The notes under the pieces: generated by a model | What the model saw: the letters and a program-made list of their open reading frames with translations, nothing else | Told to the model about the DNA's origin: nothing | Database searches by the model: none | Translations under genes and position numbers: made by a program | In this document: positions 24,250-32,424 of the stretch, one piece after another | Layout: the number at the start of each line of letters is the position of its first letter | How positions within the stretch are numbered: position 1 is the first letter of the stretch | NCBI GenBank assembly: GCA_934272845.1 | Contig: CAKQSF010000021.1 | Coordinates: 1 to 34,873 of the forward strand | Length of the DNA: 34,873 bases | Reading direction: 5' to 3' | Source of the DNA: an uncultured Prevotella sp. | Lineage (GTDB): Bacteria > Bacteroidota > Bacteroidia > Bacteroidales > Bacteroidaceae

Positions 24250-25473
24250 TTATTTCCTTTTTACCACCAGTGCAGCATTCGTTCCACCGAAGCCGAAGGA
24301 GTTGCTCAGTACGGTGTTAACCTCAGTCTCTACCGTGGTAGTAGCGATGTTCAAGCGTTCTGAGTACTCGTCAGGGTTGTCAAGGTTAATGTTAGGCGCT
24401 ACGAAGCCACGGTGCATCATTATCAATGAATACACCATCTCGCTGGCTCCTGCCATCCAACATTCGTGCCCTGTCATGCTCTTGGTGCTACTTATCAAGG
24501 CGTGCTCTCCGCGGAACAGATGGTCGAGGGCTATTGCCTCGTACATATCACCCTGCTTAGTGCTTGTGGCGTGGGCGTTGATATAGTCAATGTCCTTTGG
24601 TGTCATGCCAGCATCATCAAGTGCCCTTGTCATTGCCACCATGCTGCCTTCGTCACTGGGTTGGCTGAGCACAGCGTTGCCGTTAGACGAGAAACCGTAG
24701 CCGCATACCTCGCCTAGTATCTTCGCTCCGCGTGCTATGGCGTGGTCATAGTCTTCAAGTACCAGTGCTGCAGCGCCACCGCTGGGCACTAAGCCATCGC
24801 GGTCGCGGTCAAAGGGTCGTGAAGCACGCTGGGGTTCGTCCATGCGCATGGAGAAAGTGCCAATAGCGTCGAAGGCTGACATGGAGAGATAGTTTGTCTC
24901 TTGAGCACCGCCACACAGTATAATGTCTTGCATGCCGTGGCGTATCATGGTGTATGCAATGCCTATGGAGTGGCTACCGCTGGCGCAGGCAGAACTGACG
25001 GAGAAGTTTATGCCGCGCAGATGAAAGGCTGCGCTCATGTTCATGTTCACCGTAGAGTTCATTATCTGGAACACGTAACTCTGACCTAAGAGTTGCGTAT
25101 CGTGCTTTTCGTCCATCAGCCTTGCCAACTCTATGGTGTGACGGGCGGAGGAGTCGTTGCCGAATATGCAGCCTACTTCGTTATGAAGCAGGTAATCATC
25201 GTCAATGCCTGCCATAGTGAATGCTTCGCGGCTCGCCATGTAGGCATACTCTGCTTCTTCTGAGAAACTGCGGCGTGTATGGCGGTCTACGAGACCTTTC
25301 AGTTGTGGCTTCTCTACAATGCCCGTGAGGGCGGATTGGTATCCATAGTCAAGGCGTATGGTCTCTATGCCTATGCCGCTTTTGCCAGCATGTAGAGACG
25401 TTGCAACCGATTCTATGTCTGTTCCGAGGCATGACCATATTCCCATGCCGGTTATTACCACTCTTCTTGCCAT
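24250..25473 (-). CDS. Stand-alone beta-ketoacyl-ACP synthase (FabF type)
   Basis: This 407-residue ketosynthase has normal FabF length and a complete triad: Cys163 in SSACASGSH, His301 in INAHATSTKQGD and His336 in MTGHECWMAGAS; it ends SNSFGFGGTNAALVV. Unlike the other two ketosynthases of the locus it has no extra domain. It resembles the ApeO/ApeR-type enzymes and may initiate the polyene chain or make the acyl chains for DarB; which is unclear. The minisatellite lies between it and the methyltransferase. Confidence 0.92.
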   Translation of the reverse strand: MARRVVITGMGIWSCLGTDIESVATSLHAGKSGIGIETIRLDYGYQSALTGIVEKPQLKGLVDRHTRRSFSEEAEYAYMASREAFTMAGIDDDYLLHNEVGCIFGNDSSARHTIELARLMDEKHDTQLLGQSYVFQIMNSTVNMNMSAAFHLRGINFSVSSACASGSHSIGIAYTMIRHGMQDIILCGGAQETNYLSMSAFDAIGTFSMRMDEPQRASRPFDRDRDGLVPSGGAAALVLEDYDHAIARGAKILGEVCGYGFSSNGNAVLSQPSDEGSMVAMTRALDDAGMTPKDIDYINAHATSTKQGDMYEAIALDHLFRGEHALISSTKSMTGHECWMAGASEMVYSLIMMHRGFVAPNINLDNPDEYSERLNIATTTVETEVNTVLSNSFGFGGTNAALVVKRK

Positions 25474-25570
25474 GTAAAGTTGTGCGTCTGTTTTTCTGTT
25501 TTTCTAAATTGTATTAGTGATGGTGAAAAAATAAATTGTTCCAAGTTATTTTCTGATCGTCACTTAAGTG

Positions 25571-25598
25571 CAAAGGTAAGCATTTTTTCTGAGAGAAA
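25571..25598 (-). promoter_or_regulatory. Possible promoter of the ketosynthase gene
   Basis: On the minus strand TACCTTTG (25578-25571) fits the -7 TAnnTTTG box about 98 bases before the start at 25473. The upstream box is weak (TTTC at 25598-25595) with a 16-nt spacer, shorter than usual. Confidence 0.4.
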
Positions 25599-25632
25599 GG
25601 GTAATATAGAACAATTTTTTTATAGAATCGTC

Positions 25633-26670
25633 CTATATTTTTTCTACAATCTTTTCTTCTTCTATTCCATTCATGCAGGCGAAGTCGCCACGGCGGCATG
25701 GTTTGTTGCCGAAGACTGAACATGGCCGACACTCTAATGGCAATTGCACGCAGTCTTCTTCCTTTTGTCCCCAGCCTAGGAAGCCGGCGTAAGGGTGTGT
25801 GGCGCCCCATACGCTTACCACACGTGTGCCTACAAGGCTAGCGAGGTGCATATTGCCACTGTCCATGGATAGCATCACGTTGAGGCGCGACATTAACTGC
25901 AGTTCCTTACGCATATTTCCTAATAACGTTGATGCTGCTATCACTCTGCCTTGCCAATGCTCCTGCCAACGGAGCATTACCTCGCGTTCCTCGCCACCGC
26001 CACCGAAGAGGAACAGTCGTGACTCGGGTTGGCGATTTAACAACAACGAGATGGTGCGTTCCATTTTCTCCAGTGGGAGTATCTTGCCTTTGTGGGCGGC
26101 AAAGGGTGCTATACCTATGGCGTTGCCCTTGATGCCTGTGAGGAGTTTCTCTACGTCAGCGTCTACGGTGGTGAATGTCATGACTGGAGCATCGTGCTTC
26201 ATTGTGTCAATCTTTTCTATGCCTGGTATACGGAGGCGTCGCAATACGTTACGATATTTCTCAAACGAGGTGCTGAGTTGCATCATACGCTTCTTGTTAC
26301 CCTCTGCTGTCAGTGCTCTGCGTTCCGCTCTGCGTTTGTCTATCTTCGCCACACGGTAGCCTGCCATACGGAAGCGCATGGAGAGATAGTGTGTGCGCAG
26401 TACGCCGTGCATGTCTGCCACGTAGTCGAATCGTTCTTGTTTTAGTATTGTGAACAGGTGTGATAATCCTCTCACGCCCTTGTATTCGCCTTTTATGTCA
26501 ACGCCAAGGAAGTGTACTCTCTCGCCCAGTCCTTCGAATAGTGGGGCACAGAATGGGCGCGATAGCACTGTTACTTCTGCCTCGGGCAGTGCCGTTACCA
26601 CTTCTTTTACTACTGGGGCAAGCATGGCTACGTCGCCAAGTGCTGAGAATCTTATCATTAGTATCTTCAT
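25633..26670 (-). CDS. Glycosyltransferase family 9 (heptosyltransferase-like)
   Basis: This 345-residue protein begins with the family 9 signature ILMIRFSALGDVAMLAPVVK (3-22) and has the second conserved block MSMDSGNMHLASLVGTRVVS near 266-285, followed by WGATHPYAGFLGW. Such enzymes move a sugar from an ADP- or UDP-activated donor onto LPS core in the cytoplasm. It may belong to general envelope biosynthesis or glycosylate a precursor of this locus. It is read in the same direction as the operon but is separated from the ketosynthase by 159 bases with a possible promoter. Its start codon directly abuts a minisatellite. Confidence 0.9.
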   Translation of the reverse strand: MKILMIRFSALGDVAMLAPVVKEVVTALPEAEVTVLSRPFCAPLFEGLGERVHFLGVDIKGEYKGVRGLSHLFTILKQERFDYVADMHGVLRTHYLSMRFRMAGYRVAKIDKRRAERRALTAEGNKKRMMQLSTSFEKYRNVLRRLRIPGIEKIDTMKHDAPVMTFTTVDADVEKLLTGIKGNAIGIAPFAAHKGKILPLEKMERTISLLLNRQPESRLFLFGGGGEEREVMLRWQEHWQGRVIAASTLLGNMRKELQLMSRLNVMLSMDSGNMHLASLVGTRVVSVWGATHPYAGFLGWGQKEEDCVQLPLECRPCSVFGNKPCRRGDFACMNGIEEEKIVEKI

Positions 26671-26860
26671 GGGAGATTGGTGGTTTGGGAGATTAGTCGT
26701 TTGGTGGTTTGGTCGTTTGGTGGTTTGGTGGTTTGGTCGTTTGGTGGTTTGGTGGTTTGGGAGATTGGTGGTTTGGGAGATTGGTCGTTTGGTCGTTTGG
26801 TCGTTTGGGAGATTGGTCGTTTGGTCGTTTGGGAGATTGGTGGCTGGTGGTTTGGGAGAC
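26671..26860. repeat. TTTGGT-rich minisatellite abutting a start codon
   Basis: About 190 bases of units such as GTTTGGTCG, GTTTGGTGG and GGGAGATTG run from the base next to the glycosyltransferase start codon to 26860. All three plus-strand frames stay open across part of it and give Trp- and Gly-rich nonsense. The promoter-like site at 26878-26909 would place the array in the mRNA leader. Confidence 0.95.
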
Positions 26861-26877
26861 CAATACGAAATTTATCG

Positions 26878-26909
26878 CAAAGATACTTCTTTTTTCTTTT
26901 ATTCAGAAA
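26878..26909 (-). promoter_or_regulatory. Probable promoter of the glycosyltransferase gene
   Basis: Minus strand -7 TATCTTTG (26885-26878) with a 20-nt spacer to TTTC (26909-26906), close to the TTTG / TAnnTTTG pattern. The leader would be about 200 nt and mostly minisatellite. Confidence 0.55.
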
Positions 26910-26942
26910 TATTTCCTGTTTTTTCTTTGTGTGGAAGTGTTT

Positions 26943-27803
26943 TTATTCTCCAACCTTTACCCATTTGTTGCTGGCGCCGTAGCCGCACCAGTAGCCGTAG
27001 CCTCCGTTGATGTTAGAGCGTATGTTATTGGTGTAAGGCATAAAGAAGTTGCCTGATAGCGATGTGGTGTTCTGGAAGTCGTACCATAGGTCATACGATT
27101 GTTTGTCGAGGGTACATAGTTCTATGCATACCATCTCGCCCAGTTTGAAGTATTCGGAGTGGTTGTCTTTCTTCTCTGTTATCAGGCGTGGTTGATATAC
27201 GGGATGTGTTATCTCTCCTCCTTCCTCAGTGAAGGCGGTATCGTCAAACGTTCCTGCGTCGCATTTAAAGAATTGCTGTGCTCCTTTGCCTTTCTTTTCA
27301 AAGAGAGTGTAGTACTGCTTCCCTGGTGGGTCGGTGAAGACGGCAGAGAGACAATACAACGAGTCGGTGCCTGCAACCTTTTCCTGCTTTACCGCTGTCA
27401 GGGCAACGGGCTCTGGGATTGTCGTTGTTGCAGTGGCGTGCATGTCCTTGAATGTTATGTCGATGGTGTAAGTCTTGCCCACCTCGCCCTTCATCTCTGT
27501 TGTGGTATAGGTATATGGTGGCAGGTATTTGTTGTCGTAACTGCCCATGAGCACCACTTCTTTCTCTCCATCGCTGATGGTAACACGTGCCCAGTTAAGC
27601 ACGTGATCGTTGATGCTACTTATGGGTTTGCTCTCCATTGATACGGCGAGCGATGTCGTCAGTAGCACTACGGGGTGATCGCCTTGTTTTATCCATCCCT
27701 CTACCACGATGTGTTCTTCCTCTTCCTCGTTGATGTAGTCATCAGCACAGGCTGTGAGGAGAAGAAGCAGGGGGAGCAGTAAGTGAAATACCTTGTTTTG
27801 CAT
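26943..27803 (-). CDS. DUF4249 outer-membrane lipoprotein
   Basis: This 286-residue lipoprotein has a type II signal peptide (LLLPLLLLLTAC, lipidated Cys19) followed by an acidic linker DDYINEEEEE and a beta-rich domain typical of DUF4249 (HIVVEGWIKQGDHPVVLLTTS, then TYTIDITFKDMHATATTTIPEPV). These lipoproteins are usually encoded beside a TonB-dependent receptor in Bacteroidota and act at its surface. It starts 10 bases after the receptor's stop codon, so the two form an operon. The ligand is unknown. Confidence 0.9.
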   Translation of the reverse strand: MQNKVFHLLLPLLLLLTACADDYINEEEEEHIVVEGWIKQGDHPVVLLTTSLAVSMESKPISSINDHVLNWARVTISDGEKEVVLMGSYDNKYLPPYTYTTTEMKGEVGKTYTIDITFKDMHATATTTIPEPVALTAVKQEKVAGTDSLYCLSAVFTDPPGKQYYTLFEKKGKGAQQFFKCDAGTFDDTAFTEEGGEITHPVYQPRLITEKKDNHSEYFKLGEMVCIELCTLDKQSYDLWYDFQNTTSLSGNFFMPYTNNIRSNINGGYGYWCGYGASNKWVKVGE

Positions 27804-27813
27804 ATTCTTGAAC

Positions 27814-29889
27814 TTAGAATTTCATGTAATAACTTATTGATGGTAGCGCACGCATGAAGAATTTCATGTTCTTGTAGTGGTATCCCTCGTCATTTGCTTT
27901 CATGTAATAGAAGAGGTCATGTTGGTTTGCCGTCATGTTATATATGGAGAGGTTCAGTCCTTGTTCGTGTATGTGGCGAGTGGGTCGTAGGTGGTAGTTC
28001 ACAGATCCGTCTATTCTGTAGTAAGGTTTCAGTCTGTTGGCGTTGTGTTCCGCAAAGTCTGCTATTATTTGTCCGTTGAGCAGGTAATACTGCTTAGGTG
28101 CGGTGAAAGGTGTTCCTGTAGCCCACACTCCTGTTACGCCCACGTCCCATCGCTTTCCGAGGTGGAAGGTTATGACGCCGTTCACCTCGTGTTGTCGCTC
28201 ATGAGAGGAAGGGAACGTGCCTTGCAGTGTGCGGTGGTTGAAGGTGCGCCACACTCTGCCGTAGGCGTATGTCACCCATCCTGTTATGCTGCCTCGGTTC
28301 TTGGCCAGCATGATGTTGATGCCGTAGTTGTGTCCTTTGCCATTGAGCAACATTGCCTGTAGGTTGTATTCTGTAGAAACGAAGGAGTATATCGTGCCGT
28401 TATATTCCGTTTGGTTGGTGAGCCATTTGTTGTAAGTTTCAAGCGTAGCAGTATAGTTACCGTCTGGTGTGGTGTAGCGCATGGAGAGGTTGAGTGTGTG
28501 TGCAGCCTGCGGCATTAGTCCGTAGGTGCCAGTTGAGAGCCAGAACTCGAATGGTGTATTGAGTGTTGACATGCCTGTCTTTGTAAGATACTGATGGCGA
28601 TAGGCGTATCCCATACTGATGTCGAGGTTGTCGTTATGGCTGTATGTCATGCCTATGGATGGCGATAGATGGCGGTAACTGTTGCCTTCTGCATGATATA
28701 GTGTTCCTCTGATGCCCGTAGTGGCTGTAAGCCGTGGCGACAGGTGCCACTCCTTATCGGCGTATGCGGCGAGTAGTGTAGAATGATTTTTCTCGTCTTT
28801 TGCCGTAATGTTCAGGAAGTCGCTCTTTACCTCTGGTGTCTGCGGTTGGAACCCATAGGCAGAGGCGTCGATTCCCAGGGTCCATGTTTTCCAGCCTAGG
28901 GAGAATTTATTGCCTGTCTCGTGGAGCCATGCTGGCAGGTGTGCGTAGAGTCCTGTCATGCTCATTCCGCCTTGTGACTCGGTGCGGGTGTGGTATGCCT
29001 GGTTGGTTATACGTATTGTGCCGTCGTCGTATGTCCATTGTATGGAGGTCATCATGTTCTTCCATTTTAGCGTGACGTCTGCCGCCATGTCCGTCTGGCT
29101 CATCGTTGCGTCGTCGTTGCCCGAATAGAAGTTGAAGCGCAGAGTGTGGCGGTTGTTGAGTCGGTGGTTATAGGTCACGTTGGCGTCATAGAAGGAATAT
29201 TTCAGCGTAGACTCGTCACCCTTCAACAGTCCGCTGTAGAGTAAGTTGAGGTAAGAGCCCCGCAAGGATAGTGTCAGTTCCGACTGTCGTGTTACGGGTA
29301 GTCGCAGTGTGCCCTGTGATGACATCAGTCCCACAGCCATTTCTCCCGTCACACTATCTGTTGGCTGATAGAATGACTGCATGTCGACTTCTGCGCCGAG
29401 GCAGTCGGGTGAAGCGCCACTGGCGAGTGTTTTTCGCAGTCGCATCTGGCTGAAGTGTGAGGCGTTGAAGACTGAGAAGATGCCCAGCAGGTGTGCTACG
29501 CCATATAGTGGCACGCCGTCAATGCTAACGCTGTTATGACTTGTTTCGCAGCCCAGGATATGCAGTCCAGCGTCATACTCCCCGTTAGTGGTAACGCCTG
29601 GCAGCATCTGCGCGTAGTGTAGTGGGTCGGCATTTCCCATAATCTTCGGCAGATTGTTCATCATGCCCATGTCCCACAGCACGGTGCCTTTGTCGTCGGT
29701 ACGCAGCATGGTGCCGCGTGTTTTGCCGTAGACAATAACAGAGTCGAGCGATACTCTGTTGCGTGTATCGCTCGACTTTGTTTGTCCTGTCGCTATGGTG
29801 GATATGAGGAAAAGGAGGATAAATAACCCAAGCCCCACCCCCCTCTTGCGTCCCCTCCAGGGGGGAGTGAGGTTACTGGTGTCTGCCAT
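27814..29889 (-). CDS. TonB-dependent outer-membrane receptor
   Basis: This 691-residue receptor has a signal-peptide core (LGLFILLFLISTIATGQ, about 20-36), a TonB-box-like segment (VSLDSVIVYGK), a plug domain with ADPLHYAQMLPGVTTNGEYDAGLHI-type signature and NSVSIDGVPLYG, and a long C-terminal barrel ending in FMRALPSISYYMKF, with a final aromatic residue. It lacks the N-terminal carboxypeptidase-like domain common in SusC-type receptors. Residues 1-19 (starting MADTSNLTPPWRGRKRG) come from a dispersed repeat also found at the start of the MMPL gene at 4838. The substrate is not evident. Confidence 0.9.
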   Translation of the reverse strand: MADTSNLTPPWRGRKRGVGLGLFILLFLISTIATGQTKSSDTRNRVSLDSVIVYGKTRGTMLRTDDKGTVLWDMGMMNNLPKIMGNADPLHYAQMLPGVTTNGEYDAGLHILGCETSHNSVSIDGVPLYGVAHLLGIFSVFNASHFSQMRLRKTLASGASPDCLGAEVDMQSFYQPTDSVTGEMAVGLMSSQGTLRLPVTRQSELTLSLRGSYLNLLYSGLLKGDESTLKYSFYDANVTYNHRLNNRHTLRFNFYSGNDDATMSQTDMAADVTLKWKNMMTSIQWTYDDGTIRITNQAYHTRTESQGGMSMTGLYAHLPAWLHETGNKFSLGWKTWTLGIDASAYGFQPQTPEVKSDFLNITAKDEKNHSTLLAAYADKEWHLSPRLTATTGIRGTLYHAEGNSYRHLSPSIGMTYSHNDNLDISMGYAYRHQYLTKTGMSTLNTPFEFWLSTGTYGLMPQAAHTLNLSMRYTTPDGNYTATLETYNKWLTNQTEYNGTIYSFVSTEYNLQAMLLNGKGHNYGINIMLAKNRGSITGWVTYAYGRVWRTFNHRTLQGTFPSSHERQHEVNGVITFHLGKRWDVGVTGVWATGTPFTAPKQYYLLNGQIIADFAEHNANRLKPYYRIDGSVNYHLRPTRHIHEQGLNLSIYNMTANQHDLFYYMKANDEGYHYKNMKFFMRALPSISYYMKF

Positions 29890-29985
29890 ATGCCTTTTTA
29901 AATTAATAATTAATAATTAATAATTAAAAATTATGATTACCTTATATAGGCTGAACCTCCACAATCTATTTAGGGTATCTCTCCC
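29822..29985. repeat. Composite dispersed repeat spanning a gene start (copy 2)
   Basis: This matches 4783-4930: CCCCCTCTTGCGTCCCC, GAGGTTACTGGTGTCTGCCATATG, AT-rich spacer, TTATGATTACCTTAT (from 29931), then CTCCACAATCTATTTAG. A GC-rich palindrome copy (29970-30016) follows. Confidence 0.82.
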
Positions 29986-30027
29986 TCCCCTCGGGGGGAG
30001 GGCAGGGAGAGGGGTTCGAGGGGTTTC

Positions 30028-31758
30028 CTATTTCAGCATATTCTCCACATCCTTCACGATGGTCTCTGCCTTATCGATGACAGCCTTGAAGAAGTACTCG
30101 GTGAAGTAGTCAGGGAAGGCGTAAGATGTGCCGTCAGTGAAGTTGATGGTTGGTGTGAGACCGTAACGAGTTACCTCATAAGGGTGTGTCACGTAGTTAG
30201 ATGGATCCCAATAATACTCCCAGTCCTTCCAACTCCTTATACCCATCTTCATGGTAGCCTGCTGCACTGCGTCGTTGGCAGGGCTATTGGTGATGTATGC
30301 TGAGATGTTGTTGTTCACTATGTCCTTTGCCTTCTCTACGGAAGCCTGATCCTTGCTATCGCAATCGTCCATGGCGTCGACGATGGTCTTGCCGTTGGCG
30401 GTAGAGAAGTGGACTGTCAGTCCGTTGAGTATCGTTGCTGTGGCGCTGATGTTGTTAACGTTGCTGATATTTGTTGCTGATGAAGCGGTTGGCGTGCATG
30501 CAGCGCTGACAGTGAGGAGCGTTGTGTTACCCTTCTTCAGCGTGGCGTTGCATGTGCTGTTAGCACCGTTGAGGTAGTTAAAATCGGTGTTGACGGTGAA
30601 TGCGTCGTTCTTAGGTTTGATGTAAATGTTAGCGTTACCCTTACTCTGACCTATGAGTGTCAGTTCGCCGTTCTCAGCGTTCTTGTTGCCAAACTGCTCA
30701 ATGTTCACTACAGCCTTTACGCGTTCCTCACTGTTGCGAGTGAGCGTGGCGGTGACGTGGGTAGGAATGTCGAAATACTCAGTCTCAAAGACGTCGGTGT
30801 AAGGTTCGCCTTGTTTTATTACTACCTTGTCGTTAGGACCTATTGCAGGAACCCATCCGGTCCAATGCCAGTGATCTTCATCGTAAACCTTGATTTTGCC
30901 TGATGTTCCGCTCTTCTGCACTGTCAGGGTCCACTGTGCTCCGTCTTGTGCGGTGTACTTCATGGTGAGGTCGCCATCCTTCTTTGTGCGTGTCCACTTG
31001 CCGTTGTAAGAGGCTGTGTACTCGCCCTGCATGTTAGACATCATGAGGCAGCGGTCCCAGTATTCGTTTGTTATGGTGTACTGATATAGTTCCCAGATGG
31101 TGCCTATCGCTATGCCGTTTTCGTCATAGTTGTAGCCAATCTTAGAGTAATATTCGTGTGTAAAGTTTTTGCTTCCCGTCAGTGTACTCTGTATGAATTC
31201 TTCTGCGAAGTCGCTGAGGTCGCCATCCTTTACCTTTTGCAGTTCCTTGCTGACGTTAGCGTACTCGTGCCACTCGCCTGGGTCGAAATATGCTTCCAGA
31301 CTGCGTGCCTGTGCTTCCATGAACGCTTTTTCCTCTTCAGGTGAGAGGTATGCGCTCTTCTGTGGAGCCTCTGCTACGTATGTTCCGGTGAATGTTTCGT
31401 TGGTCTCGGTATTGGTGATGGTGATAGTGTTGCCCTCGCGTTTTACCTCGAAGGTGTATGTCTTGCCTTCTTCAAGTGTGAAGGCGCGCGTGGTGATGCC
31501 AGAGAGTGTCAGTATGTCGCCACTGTAACTATAAATGCCGCCATACTGCTTTTTGTTGGTATTGTCCACAGCGTCGAAGGTATTGTTGTTATACATGGTC
31601 ATCGTATAGTTACCGATGTTCCATACGCCTGCCAGCGTCTGCTGTGTGTTATCGCCCTGTTCTTGTTTGTCGCCATCGTCGCTTGAACTACAACTGGTGA
31701 ATGTGCCAGCCGATGCTAGTAGCATCAGTGGGAGGAGGAGTTTCATTGATTTCTTCAT
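30028..31758 (-). CDS. Large lipoprotein with a lipocalin-like N-terminal domain
   Basis: This 576-residue protein has a type II signal peptide (LLLPLMLLASAGTFTSC, lipidated Cys23) and the export-signal-like SSSDDGDKQE after it. Residues about 40-130 show a repeating strand pattern of lipocalin-like domains (LAGVWNIGNYTMTMYNNN, GGIYSYSGDILTLSG). The rest is beta-rich with a helical region near 470-510 and I cannot name it. A strong promoter precedes it at 31839-31870, so it is transcribed apart from the genes upstream. It is likely a surface lipoprotein. Confidence 0.85.
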   Translation of the reverse strand: MKKSMKLLLPLMLLASAGTFTSCSSSDDGDKQEQGDNTQQTLAGVWNIGNYTMTMYNNNTFDAVDNTNKKQYGGIYSYSGDILTLSGITTRAFTLEEGKTYTFEVKREGNTITITNTETNETFTGTYVAEAPQKSAYLSPEEEKAFMEAQARSLEAYFDPGEWHEYANVSKELQKVKDGDLSDFAEEFIQSTLTGSKNFTHEYYSKIGYNYDENGIAIGTIWELYQYTITNEYWDRCLMMSNMQGEYTASYNGKWTRTKKDGDLTMKYTAQDGAQWTLTVQKSGTSGKIKVYDEDHWHWTGWVPAIGPNDKVVIKQGEPYTDVFETEYFDIPTHVTATLTRNSEERVKAVVNIEQFGNKNAENGELTLIGQSKGNANIYIKPKNDAFTVNTDFNYLNGANSTCNATLKKGNTTLLTVSAACTPTASSATNISNVNNISATATILNGLTVHFSTANGKTIVDAMDDCDSKDQASVEKAKDIVNNNISAYITNSPANDAVQQATMKMGIRSWKDWEYYWDPSNYVTHPYEVTRYGLTPTINFTDGTSYAFPDYFTEYFFKAVIDKAETIVKDVENMLK

Positions 31759-31797
31759 AACATGAGAATTTTTTAGGGTTATTAAAAATTAGGTTTA

Positions 31798-31821
31798 GGG
31801 TGGTTCTATAAATTACCACCC
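31798..31821 (-). promoter_or_regulatory. Leader hairpin GGGTGGT / ACCACCC
   Basis: The arms 31798-31804 and 31815-31821 pair perfectly with a 10-nt loop, inside the mRNA leader of the lipoprotein gene. The string GTTTAGGGTGGTTCTAT (31793-31809) is nearly repeated before the 134-residue gene (GTTTAAGGGTGGTTCTAT, 18665-18682). Confidence 0.55.
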
Positions 31822-31838
31822 TTTATTGTTCTTGGTTA

Positions 31839-31870
31839 CAAAGGTAAGAAATTTTAAACCTATTTCCAAA
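31839..31870 (-). promoter_or_regulatory. Bacteroidota-type promoter of the large lipoprotein gene
   Basis: Minus strand -33 TTTG (31870-31867), 20-nt spacer, -7 TACCTTTG (31846-31839). The start point would be near 31832, giving a leader of about 75 nt that contains the GGGTGGT hairpin. Confidence 0.78.
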
Positions 31871-31907
31871 TATTTTCTTTATTTTTTTAGCAATAGGTTA
31901 AGGCATC

Positions 31908-31981
31908 TATTGCTGGCAATCCTTCAGTTGGCACAGGTAGTTGTATTTATTGCTGGCAATCCTTCAGTTGGCACAGGTAGT
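31908..31981. repeat. 34-bp direct duplication at a pseudogene 3' end
   Basis: Positions 31908-31941 and 31948-31981 are identical over 34 bases with a 40-bp period (core TGCTGGCAATCCTTCAGTTG). The stop codon of the methyltransferase remnant lies at the junction. Before the duplication the frame would have ended at TAG at the same place, so the change is silent. Confidence 0.95.
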
Positions 31982-32171
31982 GATAGAAGTCGCATGCGGT
32001 AGCGTTCTTTACTCCTCGTTCTATGTGGGGCATATCGTTGTAGGAGCGGAAGAGTGTTTCAAGGGGCATCTCGTCTTCATCAAATTGTGGCGAGAACACT
32101 CTCAGGCGTGCTGCTTTGCCGTTGCGGTGATAATCAAGGATGGCTTGCCCCATTGGGTCGGAAATCTTCAT
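31947..32171 (-). pseudogene. Methyltransferase remnant with a large internal deletion
   Basis: The 74-codon frame from 32171 starts like a Bacteroidota class I SAM methyltransferase: MKISDPMGQAILDYH, then LRVFSPQFDEDEMPLETLFR and MPHIER (to about residue 52). It then jumps to a short end, DFYHYLCQLKDCQQ, which resembles the usual C-terminus of the same family (a YDYLxxL pattern). The SAM-binding core of roughly 180 residues is missing, so it cannot be active. The family assignment is from memory of the N-terminal pattern. An upstream in-frame Met at 32210 lies in an AT-rich repeat and is less likely. Confidence 0.65.
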
Positions 32172-32184
32172 GCTGAAGATTAAG

Positions 32185-32237
32185 TAATGTTTAAAAAATA
32201 ACTTAGTCAATTTCTATATTGTTAGAGTAATGTTTTC
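32185..32237. repeat. Inverted copy of the 53-bp AT-rich repeat
   Basis: This is the near-exact reverse complement of 17038-17090 (core TATATTGTTAGAGTAATG). A third, partial copy (32398-32427, GTAAGTTATTTTTTCAACAT) overlaps the stop of the ATPase gene. Confidence 0.82.
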
Positions 32238-32305
32238 TTTCGCATTTTTTATCTCATCTTGCTGGCTATTTTGTGGCTATTCATCAGTCACGATGCTCGC
32301 ATCGA

Positions 32306-32347
32306 CCCCCTCCGCTTTCGCTTCTCCCCCGTTTGGCGGGGGAGGGC
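32306..32347. repeat. GC-rich palindromic repeat with an 8-bp stem
   Basis: CTCCCCCG (32324-32331) and CGGGGGAG (32337-32344) form a perfect stem with a 5-nt loop in the gap downstream of the ATPase gene. It may double as a terminator but has no T run after it on the minus strand. Confidence 0.65.
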
Positions 32348-32424
32348 AACCATCTTCATATCCCCAAAATATCTCAGCAATCTGAGGTAAAAACTGCGTA
32401 AGTTATTTTTTCAACATTACTAAA

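Noticed and set aside
26450..27056. Long plus-strand frames rich in Trp, Gly and Phe
   Set aside because: They are translations of the TTTGGT minisatellite and of antisense to the glycosyltransferase and DUF4249 genes.
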